NCBI GenBank assembly: GCA_014380005.1
Contig: JACMKT010000058.1
Coordinates: forward strand, 1-35,669
DNA length: 35,669 nucleotides
Direction of reading: 5' to 3'
From: Rhodospirillales bacterium
Lineage (GTDB): Bacteria; Pseudomonadota; Alphaproteobacteria; Rhodospirillales; Magnetospirillaceae
Part shown: in pieces, positions 8,051 to 15,496 of the stretch
Numbering within the stretch: the first letter of the stretch is position 1
Layout: the number at the start of each line of letters is the position of its first letter
Translations under genes and position numbers: made by a program
Notes under the pieces: model-generated
Databases searched by the model: none
Told to the model about the DNA's origin: nothing
What the model saw: the letters and a program-made list of their open reading frames with translations, nothing else

Positions 8051-8851
8051 CTACGCCCCCGCCTCCAGCACCCCGTTCAGGATGTCGTATTGCAGCGTCT
8101 CCAGATCGGGCGAGACTTCTTCGCCGCGCGCCAGCAGGCTGTCGCGGAAGGCCACCAATTCGTTGTGCAGTTCAGTGGCGCGGGCGGTATCACGGGCAGA
8201 CAAGTACAGGGTCGCGGCCAATTGGAACTGGCCGATGCGGTCATATTGGTTTTCGCTGATGGGCAAAGCGGCGCTGATAGGGGCGTCGGCATGGCCGAAA
8301 TATTCCACGAAGCGCTGGCCGATCACCGCAGAGTCGTCCGGCACGGGCACAAGCGCGGCCACGGCTTGTTCAGAGGCGACGTTACGACCGGCAGCGGCAA
8401 TGGCCGCCCGCGTCTGGGCCGTCCACAATTCCTCGAACGCTCCGTTGGGCGCACCGCCGGTCATGACCGCCACCCGCACGGCCAATTCATTGACCAACTG
8501 ACGGATGGGCTGAGGCAGGCTGGTGGCGGCGCGGCGCGACAAATCGAAGCTGTCGCTCAGGCGCTGAAGGAAACGGCGTTCTTCGAAGCGCACGGAATAA
8601 AGCGCCCACTGCCCCTCATCCCCGCCCGCCGCGATCTTGACCTGGGCCTCGTCCAACTGGTGGCGGAGGTCCCCGGCCAGCTTGGCGGCAAGCGGTCCAC
8701 TTTCCACACAGCCGGCGAAATCCAAATCCGAGGCGACCAGACAGTCCCAATAGGTGCTGCGCTCAGCAGCGTGCGCCACGCTAATACTATCGTATATAAA
8801 AAACAATAAACCAACGTATAGGAGCTTGCGAATGCAATGTAACTGAAACAT
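8051..8851 (-). CDS. Exported protein of unknown function
   Basis: A 266-aa protein with a clear signal peptide (KLLYVGLLFFIYDSISVAHA, cleavage before AERS). The mature protein is largely helical and hydrophilic, with two cysteines (WDCLVASDLDFAGC) about 12 residues apart near the N-terminus that could form a disulfide. A mid-section (TGGAPNGAFEELWTAQTRAAI) and the tail (ATELHNELVAFRDSLLARG) suggest long helices. The style resembles the four-helix periplasmic input domains of chemoreceptors or kinases (NIT- or MCP-like), but no membrane or output domain follows. I do not recognise the family. GGGGGTG precedes the ATG. It lies 133 bp upstream of the solute-binding-protein pair on the same strand and may share their signal. 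Confidence 0.7.
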   Translation of the reverse strand: MFQLHCIRKLLYVGLLFFIYDSISVAHAAERSTYWDCLVASDLDFAGCVESGPLAAKLAGDLRHQLDEAQVKIAAGGDEGQWALYSVRFEERRFLQRLSDSFDLSRRAATSLPQPIRQLVNELAVRVAVMTGGAPNGAFEELWTAQTRAAIAAAGRNVASEQAVAALVPVPDDSAVIGQRFVEYFGHADAPISAALPISENQYDRIGQFQLAATLYLSARDTARATELHNELVAFRDSLLARGEEVSPDLETLQYDILNGVLEAGA

Positions 8852-8946
8852 TGGACACCCCCATGAATACGTTCACCTTGGCGGCCACAATAACGATGTT
8901 CGACAACACATCAATATTTTCAATTTTACGGATTTTTTCCATAGAA

Positions 8947-8983
8947 ATGCAAAAGGCAGCCGGTTCTCGGCTGCCTTTTGCAT
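8947..8983 (-). terminator. Strong hairpin terminator after the small lipoprotein gene
   Basis: A perfect 16-bp inverted repeat, ATGCAAAAGGCAGCCG (8947-8962) and its complement (8968-8983), with a 5-base loop. The A-rich and T-rich stem ends make it work as an intrinsic terminator in either direction. The likely user is the minus-strand lipoprotein gene ending at 9173. Confidence 0.7.
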
Positions 8984-9035
8984 TCGCGGAAATAAAACGT
9001 CTAGAGCAACGTGCTGTAAGTCTGCATCACCCACT

Positions 9036-9131
9036 CGTCATGCGCGGGCTTGACCGCGTATCCACGTGGTTCCATCTGGCACTGTGTTCGCCCCTACCGC
9101 GTGGGTGGCCGGGTCAAGCCCGGCCATGACG
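9036..9131. repeat. REP-like palindromic intergenic repeat
   Basis: The ends are imperfect inverted copies: GTCATGCGCGGGCTTGACC (9037-9055) and GGGTCAAGCCCGGCCATGAC (9111-9130). The motif of a C/G-rich core around GGGCTTGACC next to GTCATG is common in dispersed intergenic repeats of alphaproteobacteria. With the terminator it accounts for most of the 321-bp gap at 8852-9172, in which I see no gene. Confidence 0.6.
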
Positions 9132-9172
9132 GTGAGAGGGAGAATGGCGATCCAGGTTAAAGGCGCGATGCT

Positions 9173-9589
9173 CTAGCGGGAGGCGTGGTTGACCGGAACC
9201 AGGCGGTAGCCCCGCGCCTCCATGCATTGCTCGGCGATTTCCACCGTCGCCAGCTTTTCGTCGCCGGCGATGTCCTGCAGCTTGATCATGATGGCCGCCG
9301 GGGTCATGGCGCCAGTGGGTTCGTCCACTTCGCGCGACAAGGCGGTACGGCGCCAATGGTATTTGCGATAGGCGGCTTTCTTGGCGTGGGTGTAGCACTC
9401 GCCGTAATCGCGCTGCTCCTGGCGCGGGTCCCAGTCCACCTTGGACCACACCAGCATATCCATTTCACGCGGCTTGGTGCTGCAAGCAGTCACGGTAACA
9501 AGGGCCAAGAAGGTCAGGCCAGTTATGGCCGACATCTTGCTTACACCGGATCGAGACAAGCCCATCGCCCAGTCTTTCGAATCCGTCAT
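9173..9589 (-). CDS. Small lipoprotein of unknown function
   Basis: A 138-aa protein. The ATG at 9589 has a strong AGGGGAGGGG ribosome binding site; a longer frame to 9658 has none as good. After a 17-residue polar lead comes a hydrophobic segment (MSAITGLTFLALVTVTACS) ending in a lipobox-like T-A-C at about Cys36, so the protein is probably lipid-anchored. The mature part is about 100 aa: WDPRQEQRDYGECYTHAKKAAYRKYHW, then a region ending in EIAEQCMEARGYRLVPV. The ECY plus EQCMEARGY pattern (two Cys, GYRLV near the end) recalls small bacterial lipoproteins in which these cysteines form a disulfide. Function unknown. It is divergent from the periplasmic sensor-like gene at 9714. Confidence 0.75.
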   Translation of the reverse strand: MTDSKDWAMGLSRSGVSKMSAITGLTFLALVTVTACSTKPREMDMLVWSKVDWDPRQEQRDYGECYTHAKKAAYRKYHWRRTALSREVDEPTGAMTPAAIMIKLQDIAGDEKLATVEIAEQCMEARGYRLVPVNHASR

Positions 9590-9713
9590 GCCCCTCCCCT
9601 CTGTCCCTGCGGCGCCATGCTTTGCCCCGCCCACAGGGCATGCTAGGCTCACCATCATTCGTTTCTAGCAGATATTTCGTCCGGACACGACACCCTAGGG
9701 GATCCTTGCCGAT

Positions 9714-10526
9714 ATGCCCGCCGCGCTCGTCATGCTCGCACTTCTTGCACTCGCCTTTGCCGCCGCCGGCCCCGCCCAGGCGGATTCGGCGCGCGCCAAG
9801 GCCCTGCTTGCGGAAAAAAATGCCGCCGTCAGCAAGGTGCAGAACGCACATCTGAGCGAACTGCAATCCATGGCGCAACTGGCCGTGGTGCGGGATTACT
9901 TCCTGCTGCCGGAGAAGGACCGGCCCAGCCGCATCGATGCCGTTCAGAAAGCCTTGGCCGGACGCCAGATGGGGTCCGAACTGTGCCTGATCGACAGCCG
10001 CGGCGCGGAACATCTGCGCGCCGTGCGCGGTCGTCTGGCCCCCAGTTCGGAACTGGCCCAGGACGAGGCCGAAGCGCCGTTCTTCAGCGAAGCCATGCGT
10101 CTGACCGCCGGCAAGACCTATATCTCGCGGCCCTATCTGTCCCCCGACGTGGAGGAATGGGTCATCGGCTATGTGGTGCCGGTCATCCCCGGCCAAGCCA
10201 TCCTGCATTTCGAGCATCCCTTGCGGGAATTGCAGGCGGTCGCCACCCAAGGCGCCGCGCCGCCCAACAACTTCGTCCTGCTGCTGGACCCGCGCGGCTA
10301 TATCGTCGCCGACAGCCGCCAGCCGGTATCGCTGGGCATGGTTGGCACCGACAGCGAGCCCAAGGACTATTTCCGCACCATCGCCGGCGCCGTGCCCGAC
10401 GAACTGGCAGCCGCCCTCAAGCTGGGCGGGCGCAAAGAGATGCGCACGGCCATGGACGGGCGGAACTGGGATGTGGCGTGGCGCGAAGCGGCCGGATTGC
10501 TGGTGGTGGCGTTCGACGCGAACTAG
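9714..10526 (+). CDS. Secreted Cache-like sensor domain protein without an output domain
   Basis: A 270-aa protein with a signal peptide (ALVMLALLALAFAAAGPAQA, cleavage before DSAR). A long helix (residues 25-70) is followed by segments typical of double-Cache extracellular sensors: ELCLIDSRGAEHLR, PFFSEAMRLTAGKTYISRPYL, a membrane-distal strand set ending WVIGYVVPVIP, and a second lobe FVLLLDPRGYIVADSRQ. Such domains are normally followed by a transmembrane helix and HAMP, kinase, GGDEF or chemoreceptor module; here the gene stops, so the product should be a free periplasmic protein. It may act with a membrane partner, as periplasmic ligand-binding proteins do. Ligand unknown. The first half resembles the Cache region of the GGDEF-EAL protein at 11440 only in general style. 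Confidence 0.7.
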   Translation: MPAALVMLALLALAFAAAGPAQADSARAKALLAEKNAAVSKVQNAHLSELQSMAQLAVVRDYFLLPEKDRPSRIDAVQKALAGRQMGSELCLIDSRGAEHLRAVRGRLAPSSELAQDEAEAPFFSEAMRLTAGKTYISRPYLSPDVEEWVIGYVVPVIPGQAILHFEHPLRELQAVATQGAAPPNNFVLLLDPRGYIVADSRQPVSLGMVGTDSEPKDYFRTIAGAVPDELAAALKLGGRKEMRTAMDGRNWDVAWREAAGLLVVAFDAN

Positions 10527-10530
10527 GCTA

Positions 10531-11043
10531 TTAGGGCGCCGGGCAGGCGGCGGTCTGGCGGGTCGTCTTGCGCATGCAGACGAAATCGCTGGGGCTCTGG
10601 TTCAACTCGGCGCTGACTTTTTCCAGCCACGACACCCACGCTTCCACATCGGTCAGGGCCGTCTCCAAGCGCTCGCCCATGAGCTGTTCGGCCAGGGGAC
10701 GCTCAAGATCGCTGCCGCCGGACAGGTCGCGGATGGTGAAGCACAGGGCTTCGATCACCGAGAAATGATCAGGCCCCCAATCGCGGGAAAGCCGCGCCAC
10801 GTCGAACAGTGCACGGGCCACCCGGGCGATGATGAACGAACCGCGGCGGCGGGCTTCGGTCTCGCATTCGGTGGCGAAATTAATCAGACGCAGATTGCGG
10901 TTCAAGCAGGTGCGCCCGCCGCAGCGGCAATGAACACAGCGCATGGCCACAGCGACGCTCTTACGGGCTTCGGCGGACAGCCTTTCCTGATAACTCGGCT
11001 GGTCGAAATGTGCACGCATCGTCTTGCACCAGTTGTTTCCCAT
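10531..11043 (-). CDS. Cys-rich protein of unknown function
   Basis: About 170 aa. The striking part is a cysteine block CVHCRCGGRTCLNRNLRL with a further Cys in FATEC, which could bind zinc or an Fe-S cluster. The rest is helical (ARRRGSFIIARVARALFDVARL) and ends with another Cys pair region (FVCMRKTTRQTAACPAP). The start is uncertain: in-frame candidates are 11112 (TTG, giving a hydrophobic, signal-anchor-like start), 11055, 11043 and 11019, none with a clear ribosome binding site. If the hydrophobic stretch FAVFLILLTVLTF is translated, the protein would be membrane-anchored with the Cys block outside; if not, it is cytoplasmic. I do not recognise the family. Its stop is 4 bp from that of the convergent gene at 9714. 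Confidence 0.55.
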   Translation of the reverse strand: MGNNWCKTMRAHFDQPSYQERLSAEARKSVAVAMRCVHCRCGGRTCLNRNLRLINFATECETEARRRGSFIIARVARALFDVARLSRDWGPDHFSVIEALCFTIRDLSGGSDLERPLAEQLMGERLETALTDVEAWVSWLEKVSAELNQSPSDFVCMRKTTRQTAACPAP

Positions 11044-11112
11044 TTTTGGAAACATCTGCTTGGTATTGCAGAATGTCAATACCGTCAAAAGTATGAGAAA
11101 AACCGCAAACAA

Positions 11113-11439
11113 GCTGAACTTGTCTGCGGCGCCAATGAGGCAGCAGTCTTTGATTACTGAAAGCTTGGGGCCTTACAGTCTTTTTTTCTAACCGGATGGT
11201 CATTGCCGCCCTTGCCCCACATAACGCAACCTGCATGCCAGTTGCAAAATCAAGCACTGCCGCGGTTTGCTGTCACGGGCACGGGCCGCATTCCCAAAAT
11301 CTGGAAAACTCATTCCTCCAATGGGGAATGGCCGCGAAGGCCGGATGCGCAGGGCGCCGTACGCCTAGGTATTACCGCCTGAGCCAAACGGCATGAAAGA
11401 TGCTTTAAATTTACGATAATATTGTGTGCGGGGCGTGCG
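11113..11439 (+). promoter_or_regulatory. Structured leader region upstream of the GGDEF-EAL gene
   Basis: No convincing gene lies here. It contains a hairpin CATTCC-N8-GGAATG (11311-11330) directly followed by GGCC-GCGAA-GGCC (11330-11342) and a GC-rich stretch, then an A/T-rich segment with GATAAT (11415-11420) just before the gene. A long folded leader is possible; it does not match the c-di-GMP riboswitch consensus that I know. Confidence 0.35.
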
Positions 11440-14190
11440 ATGCGCATCAGGGCCAAGTTTGTGCTATCCCATCTGCTCGCGGCGTTGCTTCCCCTCGCCA
11501 TCATGGGGGGGATCGCCTGGACCGTGGTCCAGAAGGAATCCAGGGCCACCGTCGGCAACCGCTTGATGGAAGCCAGCAGCGATGCCACCGAAACCTTGGT
11601 CCACGACTTCGCCGCCATTGCCACTCCGTTGAAGGCCAAGGCCCGTCAAATGGCCGGAGTGATGACCACCCAAGACCGCGATGCGCAAATTCCCGTGCTG
11701 GCCGAACTGATGACCAACCGGCCCGCCATCGCCGTGGTGCTGCTGCTGGGTCCGGAAGGCCAAGTCGTCGCCGGCACACGCCGTGAGATCGTCGGCCAGA
11801 ACCTATCCGGCCACCCAGCCGTGCGCATGGCCCGCATCGGCGGCTTTGGCCGTGGCCCGGTGGAGGTGCAGCCCTATACGGGCGTCGCCGGTTTCGTCCT
11901 GGCCGCCCCGGTGCGCGATCCGGCCAGCGACCGCCTGCTGGGCATGGTCATGACCGTGGTCAATTGGGCGCCGTTCGAGGGCAAGCTGGCCTCGGTTCCG
12001 GTGTTCGGCTCGGGCCATGATTCCGGACACCGCCTGCTGGTCACCCAAAAGGAAACCGGCGCGGTGCTATACGAGGAACCGTCCGCCGGCTTGCCCGGTC
12101 CGGCCATCAGCCGCCTGACCGGGCTGGAGCACAATCAGCAACACATCGAAGTGGCCGCCGGAGAGCGCGTCTTCCTGGCATCCACCAACCACACCCACGA
12201 GACCTTGGGCCTGCCCGACCCCGGCTGGGTGGTCTATGCCCTGGTGGACCGGGAAATCGTCCATGTGGGCGTCAACGGCATGCGCGAACTGGCCTTGCTG
12301 GTGGCCCTGGGCGCCGCCGGCCTGACCCTGCTGCTGGGATATGTGCTGGCCGTGCACATGGTCGGCCCCATCCAGGCGGTCACCGGTGCCTTCACCCGCA
12401 TGGCAAGCGGCGACTTGACCGCTTCGCTGGGCATCGGCCAGCGCGACGACGAGATCGGCGAGATGGCCAAGGTGCTGGACATCTTCCGCGACAACGTCAT
12501 CGACATGGCCAAGCTGAGCCGCGCGGTGGAGCAAAGCCCGGCCTCGGTCATCATCACCGACACCACCGGCGCCATCGAATACGTCAACGCCCGCTTCTGC
12601 GAGACCACGGGGTATAGCGCCGCCGAAGTCATCGGCCAGAACCCACGCCTGCTGAAATCCGGCCACACCACCGACGACCAGTACCGCGACATGTGGCAGG
12701 TCCTATCCACTGGGCGGGAATGGCGCGGCGAGTTCAGCAACAAGCGCAAGGACGGCTCGCTATACTGGGAATACGCCTGGATTTCCGCCATCCGCGGCGC
12801 CGACGGCGCGGTCGCCAGCTACCTTGCGGTCAAGGAAGACATCACCGCGCGCAAGGAATATGAGGAACAGTTGCTGCGTCAGGCCAATTACGATCCCCTG
12901 ACCAACCTGCCCAACCGCCTGCTTGCCACCGACCGCCTGCGCCAAGCCATCCAACGGGCGCAGCGCCATGGCGGCCACGCCGCCGCCATCCTGGTGGACA
13001 TCGACCGCCTGCGCACGTTGAACGACACTTTGGGCCACGATGCCGGTGACGAGTTGCTGCGCCAAGCCGCCGCCCGGCTGTCCAACGCCATGCGCGCCGA
13101 GGACACGGTGGCGCGGCTGGGCGGTGACGAATTCCTGCTGGTGCTGACCGACATCGCCGATCCCCTGGACCTTCACCACATCACCGCCAAGGTGGGCGAA
13201 ATCTTCGCCATGCCGTTCCTGGTGGCCGACCGCGACGTGGTGCTGGGCGCCAGCATGGGCGTCGCCATCTTTCCCGAGGACGGCGACGATCCCCATGTGC
13301 TGGTCAAGAATGCCGACGCAGCCATGTACCTTGCCAAGGAAAGCGGCAATAACGGCCTGCGCTTCTTCACCCCCGAACTGCACCAGCGCGCCAGCCACCG
13401 CCTCGCCATGGAAAGCGGCCTGCGCACCGCCTTGGCCGCCGGTGAGTTCCACATGCGCTATCACCCGCTGGTGGAAGCGCAATCCGGCCTATGCACGGGT
13501 GCCGAAGCGCTGATCCGCTGGGACAGCCCCGAACTGGGCTCGGTGCCGCCCGATCTGTTCATCCCCATCGCCGAGGATACCGGCCTGATCGTCGAAATCG
13601 GTGAATGGGTGATCCGCACCGTCTGCGCCGACATGGCCCGCTGGACCGCCATGGATTTGCCGACGTTGCGGGTGGCCGTCAACGTATCGGCCCTGCAATT
13701 GGCCGATGGACGCTTGGCCAAGGTGATCACGGAAAGCCTGAACGCCAACAATCTGAACGCCGACCGCCTTGAGGTGGAACTGACCGAGCGGGTACTTCTG
13801 GACCGTGACAGCGACACGCTGGAGCGGCTGAACGAACTGAAGGCTTTGGGCATCCGCCTGTCCATCGACGATTTCGGCACCGGCTATTCGGCCATGTCCT
13901 ATCTGACGGCGTTCGAATTCGACGTCCTCAAGATCGACCGTTCCTTCGTCATGGACATTTTGACGCGGCGCCAGGATGCGGATTTGGCCCAGGCCATGAT
14001 CGCCATGGCCCATGCGCTCAATCTTGAAGTGGTCGCCGAAGGAGTGGAACTGGAGGGGCAGGTGGAATTCATGCGCGAAAATGGCTGTGAATTCCTTCAG
14101 GGATATTATTTTTGCCAGCCCCTGCGGGCTGATGACTTCGCTAAGTTACGCCGTGACTGGGGTAAAACAACGTTTGGACTTGTAGCTTAG
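11440..14190 (+). CDS. Cache-HAMP-PAS-GGDEF-EAL protein (c-di-GMP turnover)
   Basis: A 916-aa inner-membrane protein. TM1 at about 7-29, an extracytoplasmic Cache region to about 270, TM2 about 283-305, HAMP to about 352, PAS about 360-475 (GYSAAEVIGQNPRLLKSG), GGDEF with intact GGDEF at 561-565 and an intact RxxD inhibitory site (RAED), then EAL with E689-A-L, NVSALQ, ELTERVLL, DDFGTGYS, LKIDRSF and VVAEGVE. Both domains therefore appear competent to make and degrade cyclic di-GMP. One oddity: the usual YQP near the start of the EAL domain is YHP (His675). ATG 11440 is preferred over GTG 11422 because it directly begins the membrane segment. An extracellular signal and a PAS ligand (possibly redox) would set the balance. 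Confidence 0.92.
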   Translation: MRIRAKFVLSHLLAALLPLAIMGGIAWTVVQKESRATVGNRLMEASSDATETLVHDFAAIATPLKAKARQMAGVMTTQDRDAQIPVLAELMTNRPAIAVVLLLGPEGQVVAGTRREIVGQNLSGHPAVRMARIGGFGRGPVEVQPYTGVAGFVLAAPVRDPASDRLLGMVMTVVNWAPFEGKLASVPVFGSGHDSGHRLLVTQKETGAVLYEEPSAGLPGPAISRLTGLEHNQQHIEVAAGERVFLASTNHTHETLGLPDPGWVVYALVDREIVHVGVNGMRELALLVALGAAGLTLLLGYVLAVHMVGPIQAVTGAFTRMASGDLTASLGIGQRDDEIGEMAKVLDIFRDNVIDMAKLSRAVEQSPASVIITDTTGAIEYVNARFCETTGYSAAEVIGQNPRLLKSGHTTDDQYRDMWQVLSTGREWRGEFSNKRKDGSLYWEYAWISAIRGADGAVASYLAVKEDITARKEYEEQLLRQANYDPLTNLPNRLLATDRLRQAIQRAQRHGGHAAAILVDIDRLRTLNDTLGHDAGDELLRQAAARLSNAMRAEDTVARLGGDEFLLVLTDIADPLDLHHITAKVGEIFAMPFLVADRDVVLGASMGVAIFPEDGDDPHVLVKNADAAMYLAKESGNNGLRFFTPELHQRASHRLAMESGLRTALAAGEFHMRYHPLVEAQSGLCTGAEALIRWDSPELGSVPPDLFIPIAEDTGLIVEIGEWVIRTVCADMARWTAMDLPTLRVAVNVSALQLADGRLAKVITESLNANNLNADRLEVELTERVLLDRDSDTLERLNELKALGIRLSIDDFGTGYSAMSYLTAFEFDVLKIDRSFVMDILTRRQDADLAQAMIAMAHALNLEVVAEGVELEGQVEFMRENGCEFLQGYYFCQPLRADDFAKLRRDWGKTTFGLVA

Positions 14191-14229
14191 TTTGAACCCC
14201 TTAGTTAAGTATATATCCATGACTAAAGT

Positions 14230-14255
14230 CCGTGCGGGTGCAAACATCCACACGG
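14230..14255 (+). terminator. Candidate terminator after the GGDEF-EAL gene
   Basis: An imperfect 11-bp inverted repeat, CCGTGCGGGTG (14230-14240) and CATCCACACGG (14245-14255), with a 4-base loop. It is followed by a T-rich but interrupted tract. It lies 40 bp after the stop and before the next gene's start, so it is plausibly a weak terminator. Confidence 0.35.
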
Positions 14256-14322
14256 ATTGTGGTGTTTTCTTATTTGTGAACACATGCCTATAGTATGCCG
14301 TAACTCGTCTGGGGGTGCGGCC

Positions 14323-15492
14323 ATGACCAAGCTTTGGCCCGTCGAAAATCCATTGCCACTCGGTCGCGATCCCAGTGGGCGCCGCGATGATTTGCAGTTA
14401 ATCATCGACGCCATGCCCGATGGCGTCCTTGTCTTGTCCACCGCCCAGATCATCCTCAACGTCAATCATGCCGCCGAACGCCTGTTCGGCTTCCGCGCCG
14501 GCCACATGCTGGGCTCGTCCTTCGCCGCACTGGCGGAAACCGCCTGCGATCTGGCCCCCGTGCCCACCCCGCGCGAGGTCATGGGCCGGCGTAGCGACGG
14601 CTCGGTCTTTCCCATGGAAGTGTCGGTCACCCGGCTGGCCTTGGCCGGCGAGCTGATGGTGGTCACCCTGCGCGACCTGACCGAGCGCCGCCGCGTCGCC
14701 GCCGAACACTCGGCCCTGGGCGAGCAATTCTTCCAGGCCCAACGCATGGAAGCCATGGGCATCATGGCCCGCTGGGTCGCCCATGACATCGGCAACATCC
14801 TCAACGCCATGCTGGCCTGCACGGAATTCGTCCGCGAACGGCTTCCCGGCGGCGATGCGGCGGAACCTGTCCTGGACAGCGCCATGCGCGCCGGCATGCG
14901 TGGCCGCGATGTGGTCGGGCAATTGGTCGCCTTCGGCCGCAACGACATGGTGGAGGACGGCCCGGTCTGCTTAAGCCACATCGTCCGCGACGCCGCCGCC
15001 CTGCTGCCCTGCGTCGAGCGGAACGGCCTGCGGCTGGTGTTCGACCAAATGAACAATGTGCCGGCGGTAAAGGGCAACTCGGCGCAGCTTTACCAAGTGG
15101 TGGCGAATTTGTTCGTCAACGCCGTCCAAGCCGCCCGCCCCGAAGGGGGCGAACTGCGCGTGGGCATGGAATTGATCACCTTGGACGAAGGCTTCCTGGC
15201 CTCGGGCGGCGTTCAGCGGGATGGCGGGTGCTGGCACCTGACGGTCGGGCATTTGCAGCCCGGCCCCTATGTTCGGCTGCGGGTGTCCGATGATGGCATC
15301 GGTATGGCCCCCGAAACCCTGGCCCATATCTTCGAGCCGTTCTTCAGCACCAAGCGTGCGTCGGGCCAATGCAGCGGCCTGGGCCTGTCGGCGGTATTCG
15401 GCATCGTCAGCCAGCAGGGCGGCGCCATCTCGGTCCGCACCTGCCTGGACCAAGGAGCAACGTTCGACGTGCTGCTCCCGGCCATGGCCTAG
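14323..15492 (+). CDS. PAS-containing sensor histidine kinase (soluble)
   Basis: A 389-aa protein with no membrane segment. A PAS domain (about 25-130: DAMPDGVLVLSTAQIILNVN, ending VVTLRDLTERRR) precedes a HisKA domain with His154 in VAHDIGNIL and a HATPase domain (N-box VANLFVNAVQA, DDGIGM, FEPFFSTK, SGLGLSAVFG). The H-box is unusual: HDIGN replaces the common HDFNN of this family. ATG 14323 is preferred (GGGGGTG upstream); 14284 is an in-frame alternative. No receiver domain or response regulator is adjacent. The catalytic core resembles that of the kinase at 26819-28921 (FFQ-Q-MEA-G before the H-box, GHL-PGP and GLGL later). The stop is 4 bp from that of convergent ccmI. Confidence 0.88.
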   Translation: MTKLWPVENPLPLGRDPSGRRDDLQLIIDAMPDGVLVLSTAQIILNVNHAAERLFGFRAGHMLGSSFAALAETACDLAPVPTPREVMGRRSDGSVFPMEVSVTRLALAGELMVVTLRDLTERRRVAAEHSALGEQFFQAQRMEAMGIMARWVAHDIGNILNAMLACTEFVRERLPGGDAAEPVLDSAMRAGMRGRDVVGQLVAFGRNDMVEDGPVCLSHIVRDAAALLPCVERNGLRLVFDQMNNVPAVKGNSAQLYQVVANLFVNAVQAARPEGGELRVGMELITLDEGFLASGGVQRDGGCWHLTVGHLQPGPYVRLRVSDDGIGMAPETLAHIFEPFFSTKRASGQCSGLGLSAVFGIVSQQGGAISVRTCLDQGATFDVLLPAMA

Positions 15493-15496
15493 CCGC

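Noticed and set aside
8851-9129. A 92-aa open frame in the gap with the terminator
   Set aside because: It reads through the 16-bp terminator stem and into the REP-like repeat and has no ribosome binding site.
11200-11400. A c-di-GMP riboswitch
   Set aside because: The hairpins are real, but I could not find the conserved GEMM core or tetraloop-receptor layout.
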